This document shows, piece by piece, positions 7,177 to 15,701 of a stretch of 40,078 bases of DNA. Origin of the DNA: a virus. Position numbers and translations under genes: made by a program. The notes beneath the pieces are model-generated. The model was not told the DNA's origin. It saw only the letters and a list, made by a program, of their open reading frames with translations, and ran no database searches. The stretch spans positions 1 through 40,078 of IMG/VR virus record IMGVR_UViG_3300044957_001277; one strand, written 5' to 3'. Every line of letters starts with the position of its first letter. The stretch's first letter is position 1.

Positions 7177-9750
7177 TTATTTAATTTTCAATTCGCTTAA
7201 TTTCATATATATTTTTTGATCTTGTATAGCTATAACTTCTCCAAATATAGCATTATCTTTTTTTGTGCCCTTAACTACTACTATATTTTTCTCCTGATAA
7301 TTTTTATTATTATTAAGAAATTTATTAGTTTCTATAAAATTATTGAACAAAAGGGTATCTATAGTATTAGTTTCATCTGTAATAGTTACTCTACAAAATT
7401 TTGTCTTTCTTTCGTTTTGAGCGATACCTGTATAAACCTTTACTATTTCTCCTACAAAAAATACTTTTGTTCCGATTGGGACATTTATTACTTCGTTGAT
7501 GGAAAGAAGATTATCTCTTTTGTCGGCAAAAATGTCTCTTAAGGTTTTTTCATAAGTATATCCAAGCAGTCTTCTTTCATAGTACCAATTAGCAAAACTT
7601 TCGCTTTTGCTGTTTTGGTTATATATATCTAAATAAGGTTCGTATCTTTTTTTGATTGTATCAAGTCTGGTAGTTTTGATAATCACCTTACCCTTTTCGT
7701 CTGTAAATGTATTAAGATGTTTTATGATTTTAATTAAATCATAATCAAATTTTTCTCCAAAAGATATAGCGAATTTTTTTTCTTTTAGATTTAAGATGTT
7801 CCATAATTGAGCTTCTAATACAATTTTACTTCTTGATTGCTTAAAACCTGTTAAAGCTCCAGCTTGTATAAGCGAGCACAATACTCCAATATTTAAATCG
7901 GCTTCTTCTGCAGCTTGAAATATTTCAAATTTATTGGAATACTTGTTTCTAAAGCTATTCAACTTCTCTATTGATTTATCCGATATGCCTTTGACTGACA
8001 ATAAACCAAATCTAATATCATCATTTTCAATTGAGAAATCCATATCAGATTTAATGATATGGGGTCTTAAAAGTTTGATTCCAAAAGCTCCCATTTCTTT
8101 TTGTATCTTAGATATTTCTCCAATTGGATCTGGTTCATGCCTTGTCATTTTGAGTAAAGATAAAAAGAATTGTTTTGGATAATTAAATTTTAAATATACT
8201 GTACAAGCCGCTAAAGCTGCATACGCAATCGAATGTGATTTATTAAAAGAATAATTAGCAGAATCTTCCAAAATTTTCCATAAAATATTTCCTACCTCTT
8301 TAGGTAATTTATTATTTTTACATTTATCATTGATTTTATTTTGCCATTCTTTAATTTCTTCTACTTTCTTCTTCCCCACGATTCTTCTTAATATTTCTGC
8401 TTCGTCTAATGTAAATCCTATCTTATTAGCCATTTGCATCAACTGCTCTTGATATAAAGATACCCCTCCAGTTTGTTTTAAAATATCATCAAAGAATGGG
8501 TGTATCCCTTGATATTGTTGGGTATTAGTATATCTCGCGTATGTGTCCGCAAAATCTAATGCTCCAGGTCTAGCCAAAGCTAATACCGCACTCAATTCTT
8601 CTAAATTTTTAGGTTTTACTTTTTGACACACTCTAAAATTTGTATCTGCTTCAATTTGAAATAAGCCATGAGGAGTTTGAAGATCTTGTAAGGATCTATA
8701 AATAGATGGATCATTTAAATCTATATCTGTTATTTTTATGCCTATTTGTTTGCAAACATCATCCACAACAGATACGCTTCTTAATCCAAGAATGTCTAAT
8801 TTTATATTAAATAAAGAAGCCCAATTCATATCAAAAGACGATACAGGCTCTTTATCGCTAGAAAATTCTGTTGGACAAGACTCTTCTAATTTATTATAAG
8901 ATAACAACACTCCAGAAGGGTGTACGCCTTTATTCTTTATAAGATTTCTAAGTTTCAAAGCGATTTCATAAGTTTCTTTGTTTTCCTCGCACCATTTTTT
9001 AAACTTAGAGACTTCTTCATAAGCTTGTTTAATATCTTTAACTTGACCAAAGATTTTAGGTATCATACCAGATATTAATGTCATTTCTTGGTCCGACTTT
9101 TCTCCGACTATCTTTCCGCATTCTTTAATCAAAAGTCTTCCGCTTAAACTATTTAAAGTTAAAATTTTACTAGTTTTTCCTTTAAACTTTTCTTCAAGAT
9201 GTTGAAGCACTTTTTGTCTGTTATAATAACATATATCCAAATCAACATCACACATTAATGTACCATCTAAATACATTACTCCGTCAACCTCCTGTTTTTT
9301 GGCCCTAATCTTTGATATAAATCTTTCAAAATAAAGGTTATATTTTAAACTATCTATTTGGGTAACTCCTATCAAAAATAATATTAGTGATCCAGCAGCT
9401 GATCCTCTTCCTAAGCCAACTGGAATATTGTTTTCTTTGCAATAATTAATAACATACCAAACTAGTAGTATATAATCAATAAACCCAAGCTCCTTAATAG
9501 TGTCTAATTCATATTTAATACGATTAATATAATTATGATATTCTTCTGAATCTTTTTTAAGATTTAAACTTTTTAAACCTTTTAAAGTCAAAGCTCTAAG
9601 AAAATCATAATTCGAAGCGTCTTCGCTTATACCAACTTCATGTTTATATTTATTATCTATAGTAAATTCTGGAAGTCTTACGCCATGAAGCGGAAGATCT
9701 ATGTTAGAAAAATTAGAATCAAATTGTTTTAAATTAATTAAATTCGCCAT
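7177..9750 (-). CDS. dnaE: DNA polymerase III alpha subunit, polymerase part without PHP domain
   Basis: 857 aa, family C replicative polymerase. It starts at the PHP-palm linker (LPLHGVRLPEF). The palm/thumb carries GLGRGSAAGS (113-121), the catalytic Asp pair D168 and D170 (CDVDLD) and the third Asp D319 (KLDILGLRS). Fingers include FNKSHSIAYAALA. The C-terminal ~110 residues hold an OB-fold (GTKVFFVGEIVKV onward). An insertion of about 13 residues precedes the DxD motif. The usual N-terminal PHP domain (~270 aa) is absent and is encoded separately at 10582-11346. The ATG has a good AAGGA site and overlaps the upstream 71-aa gene by 17 bp, so PHP, exonuclease, small protein and polymerase form one operon. 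Confidence 0.95.
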   Translation of the reverse strand: MANLINLKQFDSNFSNIDLPLHGVRLPEFTIDNKYKHEVGISEDASNYDFLRALTLKGLKSLNLKKDSEEYHNYINRIKYELDTIKELGFIDYILLVWYVINYCKENNIPVGLGRGSAAGSLILFLIGVTQIDSLKYNLYFERFISKIRAKKQEVDGVMYLDGTLMCDVDLDICYYNRQKVLQHLEEKFKGKTSKILTLNSLSGRLLIKECGKIVGEKSDQEMTLISGMIPKIFGQVKDIKQAYEEVSKFKKWCEENKETYEIALKLRNLIKNKGVHPSGVLLSYNKLEESCPTEFSSDKEPVSSFDMNWASLFNIKLDILGLRSVSVVDDVCKQIGIKITDIDLNDPSIYRSLQDLQTPHGLFQIEADTNFRVCQKVKPKNLEELSAVLALARPGALDFADTYARYTNTQQYQGIHPFFDDILKQTGGVSLYQEQLMQMANKIGFTLDEAEILRRIVGKKKVEEIKEWQNKINDKCKNNKLPKEVGNILWKILEDSANYSFNKSHSIAYAALAACTVYLKFNYPKQFFLSLLKMTRHEPDPIGEISKIQKEMGAFGIKLLRPHIIKSDMDFSIENDDIRFGLLSVKGISDKSIEKLNSFRNKYSNKFEIFQAAEEADLNIGVLCSLIQAGALTGFKQSRSKIVLEAQLWNILNLKEKKFAISFGEKFDYDLIKIIKHLNTFTDEKGKVIIKTTRLDTIKKRYEPYLDIYNQNSKSESFANWYYERRLLGYTYEKTLRDIFADKRDNLLSINEVINVPIGTKVFFVGEIVKVYTGIAQNERKTKFCRVTITDETNTIDTLLFNNFIETNKFLNNNKNYQEKNIVVVKGTKKDNAIFGEVIAIQDQKIYMKLSELKIK

Positions 9751-9949
9751 CGCTTTTCCTTTTGTCTATTTCTTGGCTAAAAATTTTTAAACCTTTAGTT
9801 AAAACCTTTAACGAATCATCATTTTTTAAATTATAAAAAACATCCGCTTTTCCTTCTTTCTTTCCTTTTTGGATTGTTATCAATAGATATTCTGCTCCTG
9901 CCTTATCAAGGACATCTATAGAATCATATATATCATCTAATGAAGCCAT
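9734..9949 (-). CDS. Small hypothetical protein between exonuclease and polymerase genes
   Basis: 71 aa, not recognised. Sequence begins MASLDDIYDSIDVLDKAGAE. It is amphipathic and charged, without cysteines or membrane segments. It sits 1 bp after the exonuclease stop and overlaps the start of the polymerase gene by 17 bp. Tight coupling inside the split polymerase operon suggests a small polymerase-associated subunit (inference). Confidence 0.65.
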   Translation of the reverse strand: MASLDDIYDSIDVLDKAGAEYLLITIQKGKKEGKADVFYNLKNDDSLKVLTKGLKIFSQEIDKRKSDGEFN

Positions 9950-9950
9950 A

Positions 9951-10589
9951 TTAAAGATCTACCTGCCATTTCAATTTGTTCCATATTTTTATATTTAATT
10001 CAAGATCATTTAAAGCGTCGTGCAGTCTTTCGTAATCGTGTTCTATATCATTTTCTTTTCCCAACGTAATAAGAGAACTTTTTACATCTTTTCTTCTTGT
10101 GTGGTATATTTTGTACTGATACTCTAAGAAATTCTCTGATCTTTTATATGGCAAATTATATTTTATTCCTCTAGCCACACAATTTGTATCTATAATCTTA
10201 TTAATCAAATGATTCCAATGACACCCCATTTTCTTGTAAAGTTCTTTTATAAGATAAATATCAAAACCTAATATATTATGACCAATAATATAATCAGCAT
10301 GGTCTAGCCAATCTTTAATCGTTGGGAAAACTTCTTCTGGTTTCATACCTAATTTTTTAACTTTATTATGATCGTATCTAGTTATTCTCGCTGCATCATC
10401 ACTTATCTTTAAATCTGTATCCCAATTAATATAATAATTTTTACTATCATTTTTAAAGTCTCCTTTAACTTTTATCATTCCTATTTGCCAAGGTAAATTG
10501 TGACAAAAATTTAAACATAAATTAAATGTCTCGCAATCAATAAAGACATAATTTTTATTTTTGTCATATCTTAAAAGATGTTCATCCAT
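9951..10589 (-). CDS. DnaQ-like 3'-5' proofreading exonuclease
   Basis: 212 aa from the chosen start. DEDD superfamily motifs are clear: Exo I VFIDCETFNL (D and E), Exo II IIGHNILGFD, Exo III HDALNDLELN (His and Asp, DEDDh type). It would proofread for the family C polymerase encoded next to it. An open frame continues upstream to 10628, but the ATG at 10589 has a strong GGAGG site at 10599-10603 with 9-nt spacing and overlaps the upstream stop by 8 bp, so I take it as the start. The gene lies between the PHP-domain gene and the polymerase gene, an unusual place that puts all three products in one transcript. Confidence 0.9.
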   Translation of the reverse strand: MDEHLLRYDKNKNYVFIDCETFNLCLNFCHNLPWQIGMIKVKGDFKNDSKNYYINWDTDLKISDDAARITRYDHNKVKKLGMKPEEVFPTIKDWLDHADYIIGHNILGFDIYLIKELYKKMGCHWNHLINKIIDTNCVARGIKYNLPYKRSENFLEYQYKIYHTRRKDVKSSLITLGKENDIEHDYERLHDALNDLELNIKIWNKLKWQVDL

Positions 10590-11346
10590 TTTTAGATTCC
10601 TCCTTCCAGCTTTCAAAAGAAAAATCATTACTTGTCATATGTTCTATTTCGGGTTTATTTAAATTAGTCCTTACGTTAATGCATCTAAATGTCAAATATG
10701 ATTTAAAATCAGATTTTAATTTATAGTAAATGCTTTTTACATTAATAATATTATTCTTATTTTTTTTACAATAATCTAATACTTTTGATTTTATTAAATT
10801 GTCAAATGGAATATTGTTATTTTCAATAAAAAATGTTGGTGAGCAAAAATCAATTTGGGGCGTGCATAAAGCATTTTTCAATACGTTATTAAATATAAAT
10901 GAATCATAAAAAGGTACAGATAATAATAAATGGTCGTTGTTCCATATAGATTTTAATGTTTTAAAATCTGTTCTCGGTTCATAATAAAATCCGTTTTTAG
11001 CTGCAATACTAAATATTTTAATAAGTTTTTTGTATCCTTGATTATTTTTAAAAAATATTATAAATTTAGAATTTTTTATTCTACTTTGTTCACTTTTATC
11101 GTCTAAATTATCTGTCACGGTTATTCTTAATCCATATCTTAAATTAATATTATTCTTTGTGCAATTTGTGTAGGCTTGTAAAAAAGATGTCATATTATCT
11201 TCTACTAAATATAAATTTTTAAAATCATTTTCTTTGGCAATATTAATAATTGAATTTGGATAGAACTCTTCTTGAGCTTCGTCTTCAAGAGTTAATATAG
11301 ATCTACCTATACTATAGTGAGATTTAAATAAAGGTAATATATCCAT
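10582..11346 (-). CDS. Detached PHP domain of DNA polymerase III alpha, metal site degenerate
   Basis: 254 aa. It matches the N-terminal PHP domain of DnaE: start LFKSHYSIGRSILTLEDE, middle GYKKLIKIFSIAAKNGFYYE (compare GYKNLCKL.SLAH.EGFYYKPR in cellular DnaE), and end near the PHP-palm junction. The family's HxH pair is replaced by Leu and Lys (LFKSHYS), and the TDHG-type motif reads VEDN, so metal binding and any PHP exonuclease activity are probably lost. Its role is then likely structural, stabilising the polymerase. With the 857-aa product the sum is close to a full DnaE. It starts 6 nt downstream of a consensus promoter. Confidence 0.85.
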   Translation of the reverse strand: MDILPLFKSHYSIGRSILTLEDEAQEEFYPNSIINIAKENDFKNLYLVEDNMTSFLQAYTNCTKNNINLRYGLRITVTDNLDDKSEQSRIKNSKFIIFFKNNQGYKKLIKIFSIAAKNGFYYEPRTDFKTLKSIWNNDHLLLSVPFYDSFIFNNVLKNALCTPQIDFCSPTFFIENNNIPFDNLIKSKVLDYCKKNKNNIINVKSIYYKLKSDFKSYLTFRCINVRTNLNKPEIEHMTSNDFSFESWKEESKNG

Positions 11347-11352
11347 AAGTTA

Positions 11353-11380
11353 ATTATATTTATAATTTTTATCTTGTCAA
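11353..11380 (-). promoter_or_regulatory. sigma70-type promoter of the polymerase operon
   Basis: Minus strand: -35 TTGACA (11380-11375), 16-nt spacer, -10 TATAAT (11358-11353), 6 nt to the ATG at 11346. The -35 overlaps the stop of the upstream nuclease gene. The transcript is predicted to be leaderless. Confidence 0.85.
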
Positions 11381-12342
11381 TCTAAAAATTCATCTTTTGT
11401 AAGTGCATTATTTTCAGTTTTATTTGCGGGCTGTTTCCATTTTGGGCAACCATTATACGATCTTTTTTCTGTTTTAAATCCATTTATATCTTTAAATTGT
11501 CCGTGCAAATTTGATTCTATAACATCTCCATCTTCATTTAATTTGACATAATACTCATAAGAATCTTTATATGGACATTTCCATCCACCAATCTGACACA
11601 TCCATTTATTTTTATCATTATCTGCTGCGAAATTTGCTTCAGCAGCTTTTTTGTCAAATTTATTAATATAATCATTTATATGCTCTAAATAATATTCAAA
11701 TCCTTTTATTTGATCTTCTGTAAAAATCAATTCTTGAACTGGTTGTTTAGGAAATCTTAAAAATAAAAATTTGACTATTGGTTTTAGTTTGGGCCAAGTT
11801 TTTAAACTAGCAAGACTATACATCATGGCTTGAATATTAGCTTCAAGGTCATCTCCTCTAAATTTATATTTAGAGCTTTTATAATCAATTATATGCATTT
11901 CTTTTTTCTTTTTAATAGGTTTATCAATAAAACCCTTAATATGATATTTAGGAATATCATTTTTAATTTCAAAAGGATATTCTGGCTGGACTATTTTTCC
12001 TCCCTCTCCAAAAAAATCATGCTTTAAACCTACCATAATCATCTGATCTAAAATTTGAAAATTTGATTGATCTAATCCCATTTTAGCTTTTAATTTTTTA
12101 ACTAATCTTGTTATTGCTCCACTACCTTTAATAGAGTTTTTCTTTATTATTTTATTGTAATGTTTTCTATGCTTAGGGTTTAAAAGCAATTCAAATATAG
12201 TATGACAAATTGTTCCTCTAAGAGCCCCATCATTTTGTGTTTGTGGGACTTTAATGTGATAATTATTCCAATAAACCCAAGAACAAGTTTCTAAGGTTTT
12301 AATTCTTGAGGCCGATAAGACTTTTAGATTTTTATCTTCCAT
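11377..12342 (-). CDS. RecB/Cas4-like PD-(D/E)XK nuclease with probable Fe-S cysteines
   Basis: 321 aa. PDDEXK_1-type exonuclease motifs: SASRIKTLETC at 10-20, GTICHTIFE with H47, GFIDKP with D140, then IIDYKSSK with D153 and K155, then QAMMYSLA. Four cysteines, C20 near the N-terminus and C249, C256 and C299 near the C-terminus, are placed as in Cas4/AddB iron-sulfur nucleases. It probably resects or processes DNA ends during recombination or replication. It overlaps the primase gene by 19 bp in the leftward replication operon. No cas1, cas2 or CRISPR array is seen, so a CRISPR role is not indicated. Confidence 0.85.
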   Translation of the reverse strand: MEDKNLKVLSASRIKTLETCSWVYWNNYHIKVPQTQNDGALRGTICHTIFELLLNPKHRKHYNKIIKKNSIKGSGAITRLVKKLKAKMGLDQSNFQILDQMIMVGLKHDFFGEGGKIVQPEYPFEIKNDIPKYHIKGFIDKPIKKKKEMHIIDYKSSKYKFRGDDLEANIQAMMYSLASLKTWPKLKPIVKFLFLRFPKQPVQELIFTEDQIKGFEYYLEHINDYINKFDKKAAEANFAADNDKNKWMCQIGGWKCPYKDSYEYYVKLNEDGDVIESNLHGQFKDINGFKTEKRSYNGCPKWKQPANKTENNALTKDEFLD

Positions 12343-13235
12343 GCTTTGATCTCTTCAAAAGACATCTCTCCAAAGTCTTTTTTACTTGGTAATTTTATTT
12401 CTAATTGTTTGCGATCAAAATATCTTAATAATTTATTGATAGCTTTTTCTGCTGCATTATTTCCAGCATTATTTTTTGCAATATCATTATTAAATGAAAT
12501 ATAAATTTTATTTGGATCAATTTTAAGAAGAAGGTTTAATATTGATGTACTTATTTCTAAGCCAAATGTAACTATAGTATTTTTAATTCCAGCGTCCCAT
12601 AAAGATAGGCAATCACCAATACTTTCAATAAGATAAATTTCTTTATTTTCTTTAAGATAATCTAAATTTAAATAGGTAGGATAACACCAATTCGACTTAT
12701 CTCCAAGGTGTTTCCATTTTATTTTACTTTCATTTGTTACGTCTCTTCCAGAGAAGCCAACTATTTCTTCTTTACTATTAAAAATGGGAAACACATATCT
12801 ATTTTTCATTTTACCAGCTTTAGCTAATCCGCCTTTAAACAAACTTAAAGTCTCTTCTTTAACGCCTCGATTGGTCCAATAATTATGATTTTTTTCTAGT
12901 TTTAATAATAAATCTTTATCAAAAGTTTTTTTATCTTTTATTTTTGGTTGTTGTATTTTATTATCACTAGCATAAGAATAATTTTTTTCTTTTAACCATA
13001 CTTTGGCTTGATCTTCAGATTCTAACTTTAAACTTTTTTTAATTAGTAATGGAAAGTTACCGCTTATATTTTCTTTAAAATCTACCCAAAAACCAGTGTC
13101 TTTATATATTCTCAATACTGTGTCGTTATCGCTGTCTCTATAAAGAGGCTTGGTTCTATATTCTCTTCCGTAATCTTTCAAAGAATAGCCAATATTAGTT
13201 AATATTTGATATATATTATTTATATTTTCTTCCAT
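12324..13235 (-). CDS. DnaG-type primase with a zinc-binding domain that has lost its zinc ligands
   Basis: 303 aa. The N-terminal ~70 residues follow the CHC2 zinc-ribbon pattern (DTGFWVDFKENISGNFPLLI, like the P.KG.F.CFGCG.GGD..DF. segment) but contain no Cys; the only cysteines are C184 and C209. The Toprim core follows: conserved E204 and D208 (YLIESIGDCLSLWDAG) and FNND at 248-251, where the first Asp of the usual DxD is Asn. It should make RNA primers for the DnaB-like helicase encoded two genes upstream. It overlaps the thyX stop by 16 bp. How it recognises template without the zinc site is open. Confidence 0.8.
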   Translation of the reverse strand: MEENINNIYQILTNIGYSLKDYGREYRTKPLYRDSDNDTVLRIYKDTGFWVDFKENISGNFPLLIKKSLKLESEDQAKVWLKEKNYSYASDNKIQQPKIKDKKTFDKDLLLKLEKNHNYWTNRGVKEETLSLFKGGLAKAGKMKNRYVFPIFNSKEEIVGFSGRDVTNESKIKWKHLGDKSNWCYPTYLNLDYLKENKEIYLIESIGDCLSLWDAGIKNTIVTFGLEISTSILNLLLKIDPNKIYISFNNDIAKNNAGNNAAEKAINKLLRYFDRKQLEIKLPSKKDFGEMSFEEIKAWKIKI

Positions 13236-13879
13236 TCTAATGCCTCTGAAATTGTTGGAAATTTTTGAATAAAAATATTTTTACATTCGTCTGCTATAAT
13301 TCTGTGTTCTTTTTGAGTATTTTGTTCGGTTCTTAAATCTATATAGTGTACCCAAGATCTGAGATTTCCTTTCATATACATTGTGGTTTGAGTAGTTAAT
13401 GGGAGAATCATCCTCGCTATTTCTTTAGCTATTCCATTTTCAATCATAGTATTATAACAGTAATCGCTTAAAGATAATACTTCTGCCACTAAATGGTTTA
13501 AAGATTTAAAAGCTGGATGATTTTTCGGTAGCAAGTTTTCTCCAACTTGTCTGTTTTTATCTCCTTGTAGTCTTAATTCTACGTCTTCGTATTCTGTCGC
13601 TAAACTATATCTTTGACTGAATTCTTGGAATGAAAAAGATTTATGTCTTAAAATTTGAGCAGCTATAGCTCTGCTAGTTTTTATTTCTAATGTCATATCA
13701 ACCATTTCTAGTGGTGACCAATGTTTGTGTTTAATTAAAAATTTTAATAATTTTGGTGCTGTTTCAGTATTTATTTGATTTGATGGATTACTAACTCTAG
13801 CGCAATAAGCGACTAGATCTTCTGGATTTAGTACGCCTTCTACATTTGGTTGAGTCACAGAGATAAATTTTACATTCAT
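13220..13879 (-). CDS. thyX: Flavin-dependent thymidylate synthase ThyX
   Basis: 219 aa, usual length. It methylates dUMP to dTMP using FAD, NADPH and methylenetetrahydrofolate. The ThyX signature appears as RHKSFSFQEFSQRY, where the canonical RHR has Lys in third place. Other conserved parts are the N-terminal YCARVSNP and the C-terminal NLRSWVHYIDLRTEQNTQKE with the substrate-binding Arg. It overlaps the helicase gene stop by 4 bp (ATGA). Together with dCMP deaminase and ribonucleotide reductase in this window it supplies dTTP for an AT-rich genome. Confidence 0.95.
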   Translation of the reverse strand: MNVKFISVTQPNVEGVLNPEDLVAYCARVSNPSNQINTETAPKLLKFLIKHKHWSPLEMVDMTLEIKTSRAIAAQILRHKSFSFQEFSQRYSLATEYEDVELRLQGDKNRQVGENLLPKNHPAFKSLNHLVAEVLSLSDYCYNTMIENGIAKEIARMILPLTTQTTMYMKGNLRSWVHYIDLRTEQNTQKEHRIIADECKNIFIQKFPTISEALEWKKI

Positions 13880-15360
13880 AAAATCTCTCCATCATTTTCG
13901 CTTCTATCATTTAATTCATATTGCTCTCTCTGCCTTTGTGCAATCGTCAGTAATGAACCCCTTTCTTCTATTTTAAAATTACGAACATTATAATTTAAAT
14001 AATTCTGCGCCCAAATTTGTTTACCACTAGCATCTAATCTTCTTACTAAATCTTGATGTCCAGCAGCTTCTTTCCCTTGAAATCTCGTTTTTGTTGGTAT
14101 CAGTTTATGCGTTCCAAATTCTTGACCATCTAAAGCTAGTTCATCTAATGTTTTTCTTCTAAAAATCGCAACAAAAGAAGCGAACCACTGAAGTCTATCT
14201 GATAAAGCTATTACAGAACTATCATCCACTACATTTGCGGCTGTTCTATTGAAATTTTCTCCAATTCTATTTAATTGCATCGCCGTAATGATTGGGCATT
14301 GTATTTCTTCAGATATTCTTTTTAATTTATCTATTTTTTGTCCTATAGCCTGATGTTCTGCCCAATTTTGCCCGACTTTTTCACCCGTCAATTTAACGTA
14401 ATCATAAGCAATTAAAACTTGATTTCCTCTGCCTACCTTAGAGAGATACCATCTTCTAATAATAGAACAAATTTGATCTATGTTTTTACTACCTACATGA
14501 TAATGATAATATTCGTGATTTTTAATAACCGACCAAGCAGATCTAACTTTTGACGTCATCTCTTCGTTTTTTCTCCAATTACCTGTTTCTAAATACCACA
14601 TCGGTACATCAGTCATAGATGATATCATCCTTAATTGAATATCCAAAGTCTGCATTTCTGTATCTAGAACTAATGTTTTAGTTTTATTTCTTGGGATTTT
14701 ACTTGTGTTAAAACATATATCGTTAATCCAGGTGGATTTTCCTTGTCCTGGTCTACTAACAATTGCATAAATATTTCCATTTTTTAATCCTCCATATAAC
14801 CTATTAAATTCTTGATATGGAGTTATTAGGCCTACTTCTTCTTTTGGAGAATTTCCAATTTCTTCAATAATATCTTCCACATTTTCAAAAAGATTTATTG
14901 GCCCCTCATTTGATTCATAAGAAGAGATTTTATCATTATAAATTGCATCTGCTTCAGATATAATTTTATCTATTGGCTCCTCTCCGTTGTCTGAGACATA
15001 TTTTTTTAATTTTTCCGCTGTTTGGGCTATTTCTCTCCTTATTCTTAATTTCATTAGCTCTTTACAAGCGTTCATTGTAGCTTCTTCCGTGATTTGAGAA
15101 AAACTTAAATTATCAATATAATCATATATATTAATATCATCTTTAAATGAAATTCCTAAGTTCTTAATCTTTTCCGCCAAAAGAACTTTGTCTACTTTTT
15201 CTCCTTTGTATTTAGTGTTTTTATACACAGCATATATAGTAGAATGTACGTCGTGATAAAAATCATCTTCCGATAAAAAAATATCTACATCAGTAAATAA
15301 ATGCTGATATTTTATTAAACCGCTTAATACGTGCCGCTCAATTTGAAGAGAATAAATCAT
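13876..15360 (-). CDS. dnaB: Replicative DNA helicase, DnaB family
   Basis: 494 aa. The N-terminal domain (~1-110) begins SLQIERHVLSGLIKY as in DnaB. The RecA-like motor domain holds Walker A RPGQGKST (203-210), a Walker B around VLIAYDYVKL, and the ITAMQLNR segment of motif H3. It unwinds the fork as a hexamer and should pair with the DnaG-like primase. It starts 7 nt after a -10 box. It is the first gene of a leftward operon with thyX, primase and nuclease. No separate loader was recognised. Confidence 0.93.
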   Translation of the reverse strand: MIYSLQIERHVLSGLIKYQHLFTDVDIFLSEDDFYHDVHSTIYAVYKNTKYKGEKVDKVLLAEKIKNLGISFKDDINIYDYIDNLSFSQITEEATMNACKELMKLRIRREIAQTAEKLKKYVSDNGEEPIDKIISEADAIYNDKISSYESNEGPINLFENVEDIIEEIGNSPKEEVGLITPYQEFNRLYGGLKNGNIYAIVSRPGQGKSTWINDICFNTSKIPRNKTKTLVLDTEMQTLDIQLRMISSMTDVPMWYLETGNWRKNEEMTSKVRSAWSVIKNHEYYHYHVGSKNIDQICSIIRRWYLSKVGRGNQVLIAYDYVKLTGEKVGQNWAEHQAIGQKIDKLKRISEEIQCPIITAMQLNRIGENFNRTAANVVDDSSVIALSDRLQWFASFVAIFRRKTLDELALDGQEFGTHKLIPTKTRFQGKEAAGHQDLVRRLDASGKQIWAQNYLNYNVRNFKIEERGSLLTIAQRQREQYELNDRSENDGEIL

Positions 15361-15367
15361 CTCTATA

Positions 15368-15396
15368 ATGATAACTATTTATATTTTAAAAGTCAA
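15368..15396 (-). promoter_or_regulatory. sigma70-type promoter of the helicase-thyX-primase operon
   Basis: Minus strand: -35 TTGACT (15396-15391), 17-nt spacer, -10 TATCAT (15373-15368), 7 nt to the ATG at 15360. A leaderless transcript is predicted. Confidence 0.75.
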
Positions 15397-15404
15397 GTAA
15401 AGTA

Positions 15405-15692
15405 TTAATCTTCTGATTCTTCGCCTTCTTGATTATTGTGTTTATGTTTATTATTTTCTCTGTTTATTGCATCCGCTGTGGCTTCTATGTTCATTTGATC
15501 TACTGTGCTAATCCAGGATCCTAAATAATATAACAAAGCCATAGCATTCATTTGGTTATCAAATTTTGTAAAAACTTGGGGGTCTCCTTGAGCGTTGAAA
15601 TTAAATAAAACATATCCCCCGAAACTACATTCATCTAATTGTTTAAGCAAGTTATTAGGAAAATTAAATTTTTTTTTATTGGTCACCAACAT
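15405..15692 (-). CDS. Small hypothetical protein with acidic tail
   Basis: 95 aa, not recognised. The body has short beta and helical segments (GGYVLFNFNAQGDPQVF, MALLYYLGSWISTV), and the C-terminus is acidic (EGEESED). It lies between the endonuclease/recA pair and the helicase operon promoter. On its strand GTGTAA ends 3 nt before its ATG, closer than for the late-type genes, so I do not treat that as the same element. Confidence 0.6.
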   Translation of the reverse strand: MLVTNKKKFNFPNNLLKQLDECSFGGYVLFNFNAQGDPQVFTKFDNQMNAMALLYYLGSWISTVDQMNIEATADAINRENNKHKHNNQEGEESED

Positions 15693-15701
15693 TTTTTACA
15701 C

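Noticed and set aside
11377-12342. CRISPR-associated Cas4
   Set aside because: No repeats, cas1 or cas2; the gene sits in a replication operon, so a general RecB-like phage nuclease is more likely.
15696-15701. GTGTAA on the minus strand before the 95-aa gene as a late element
   Set aside because: It lies only 3 nt from the ATG, unlike the 8-13 nt of the + strand set; the hexamer is not rare enough in this AT-rich DNA to count alone.
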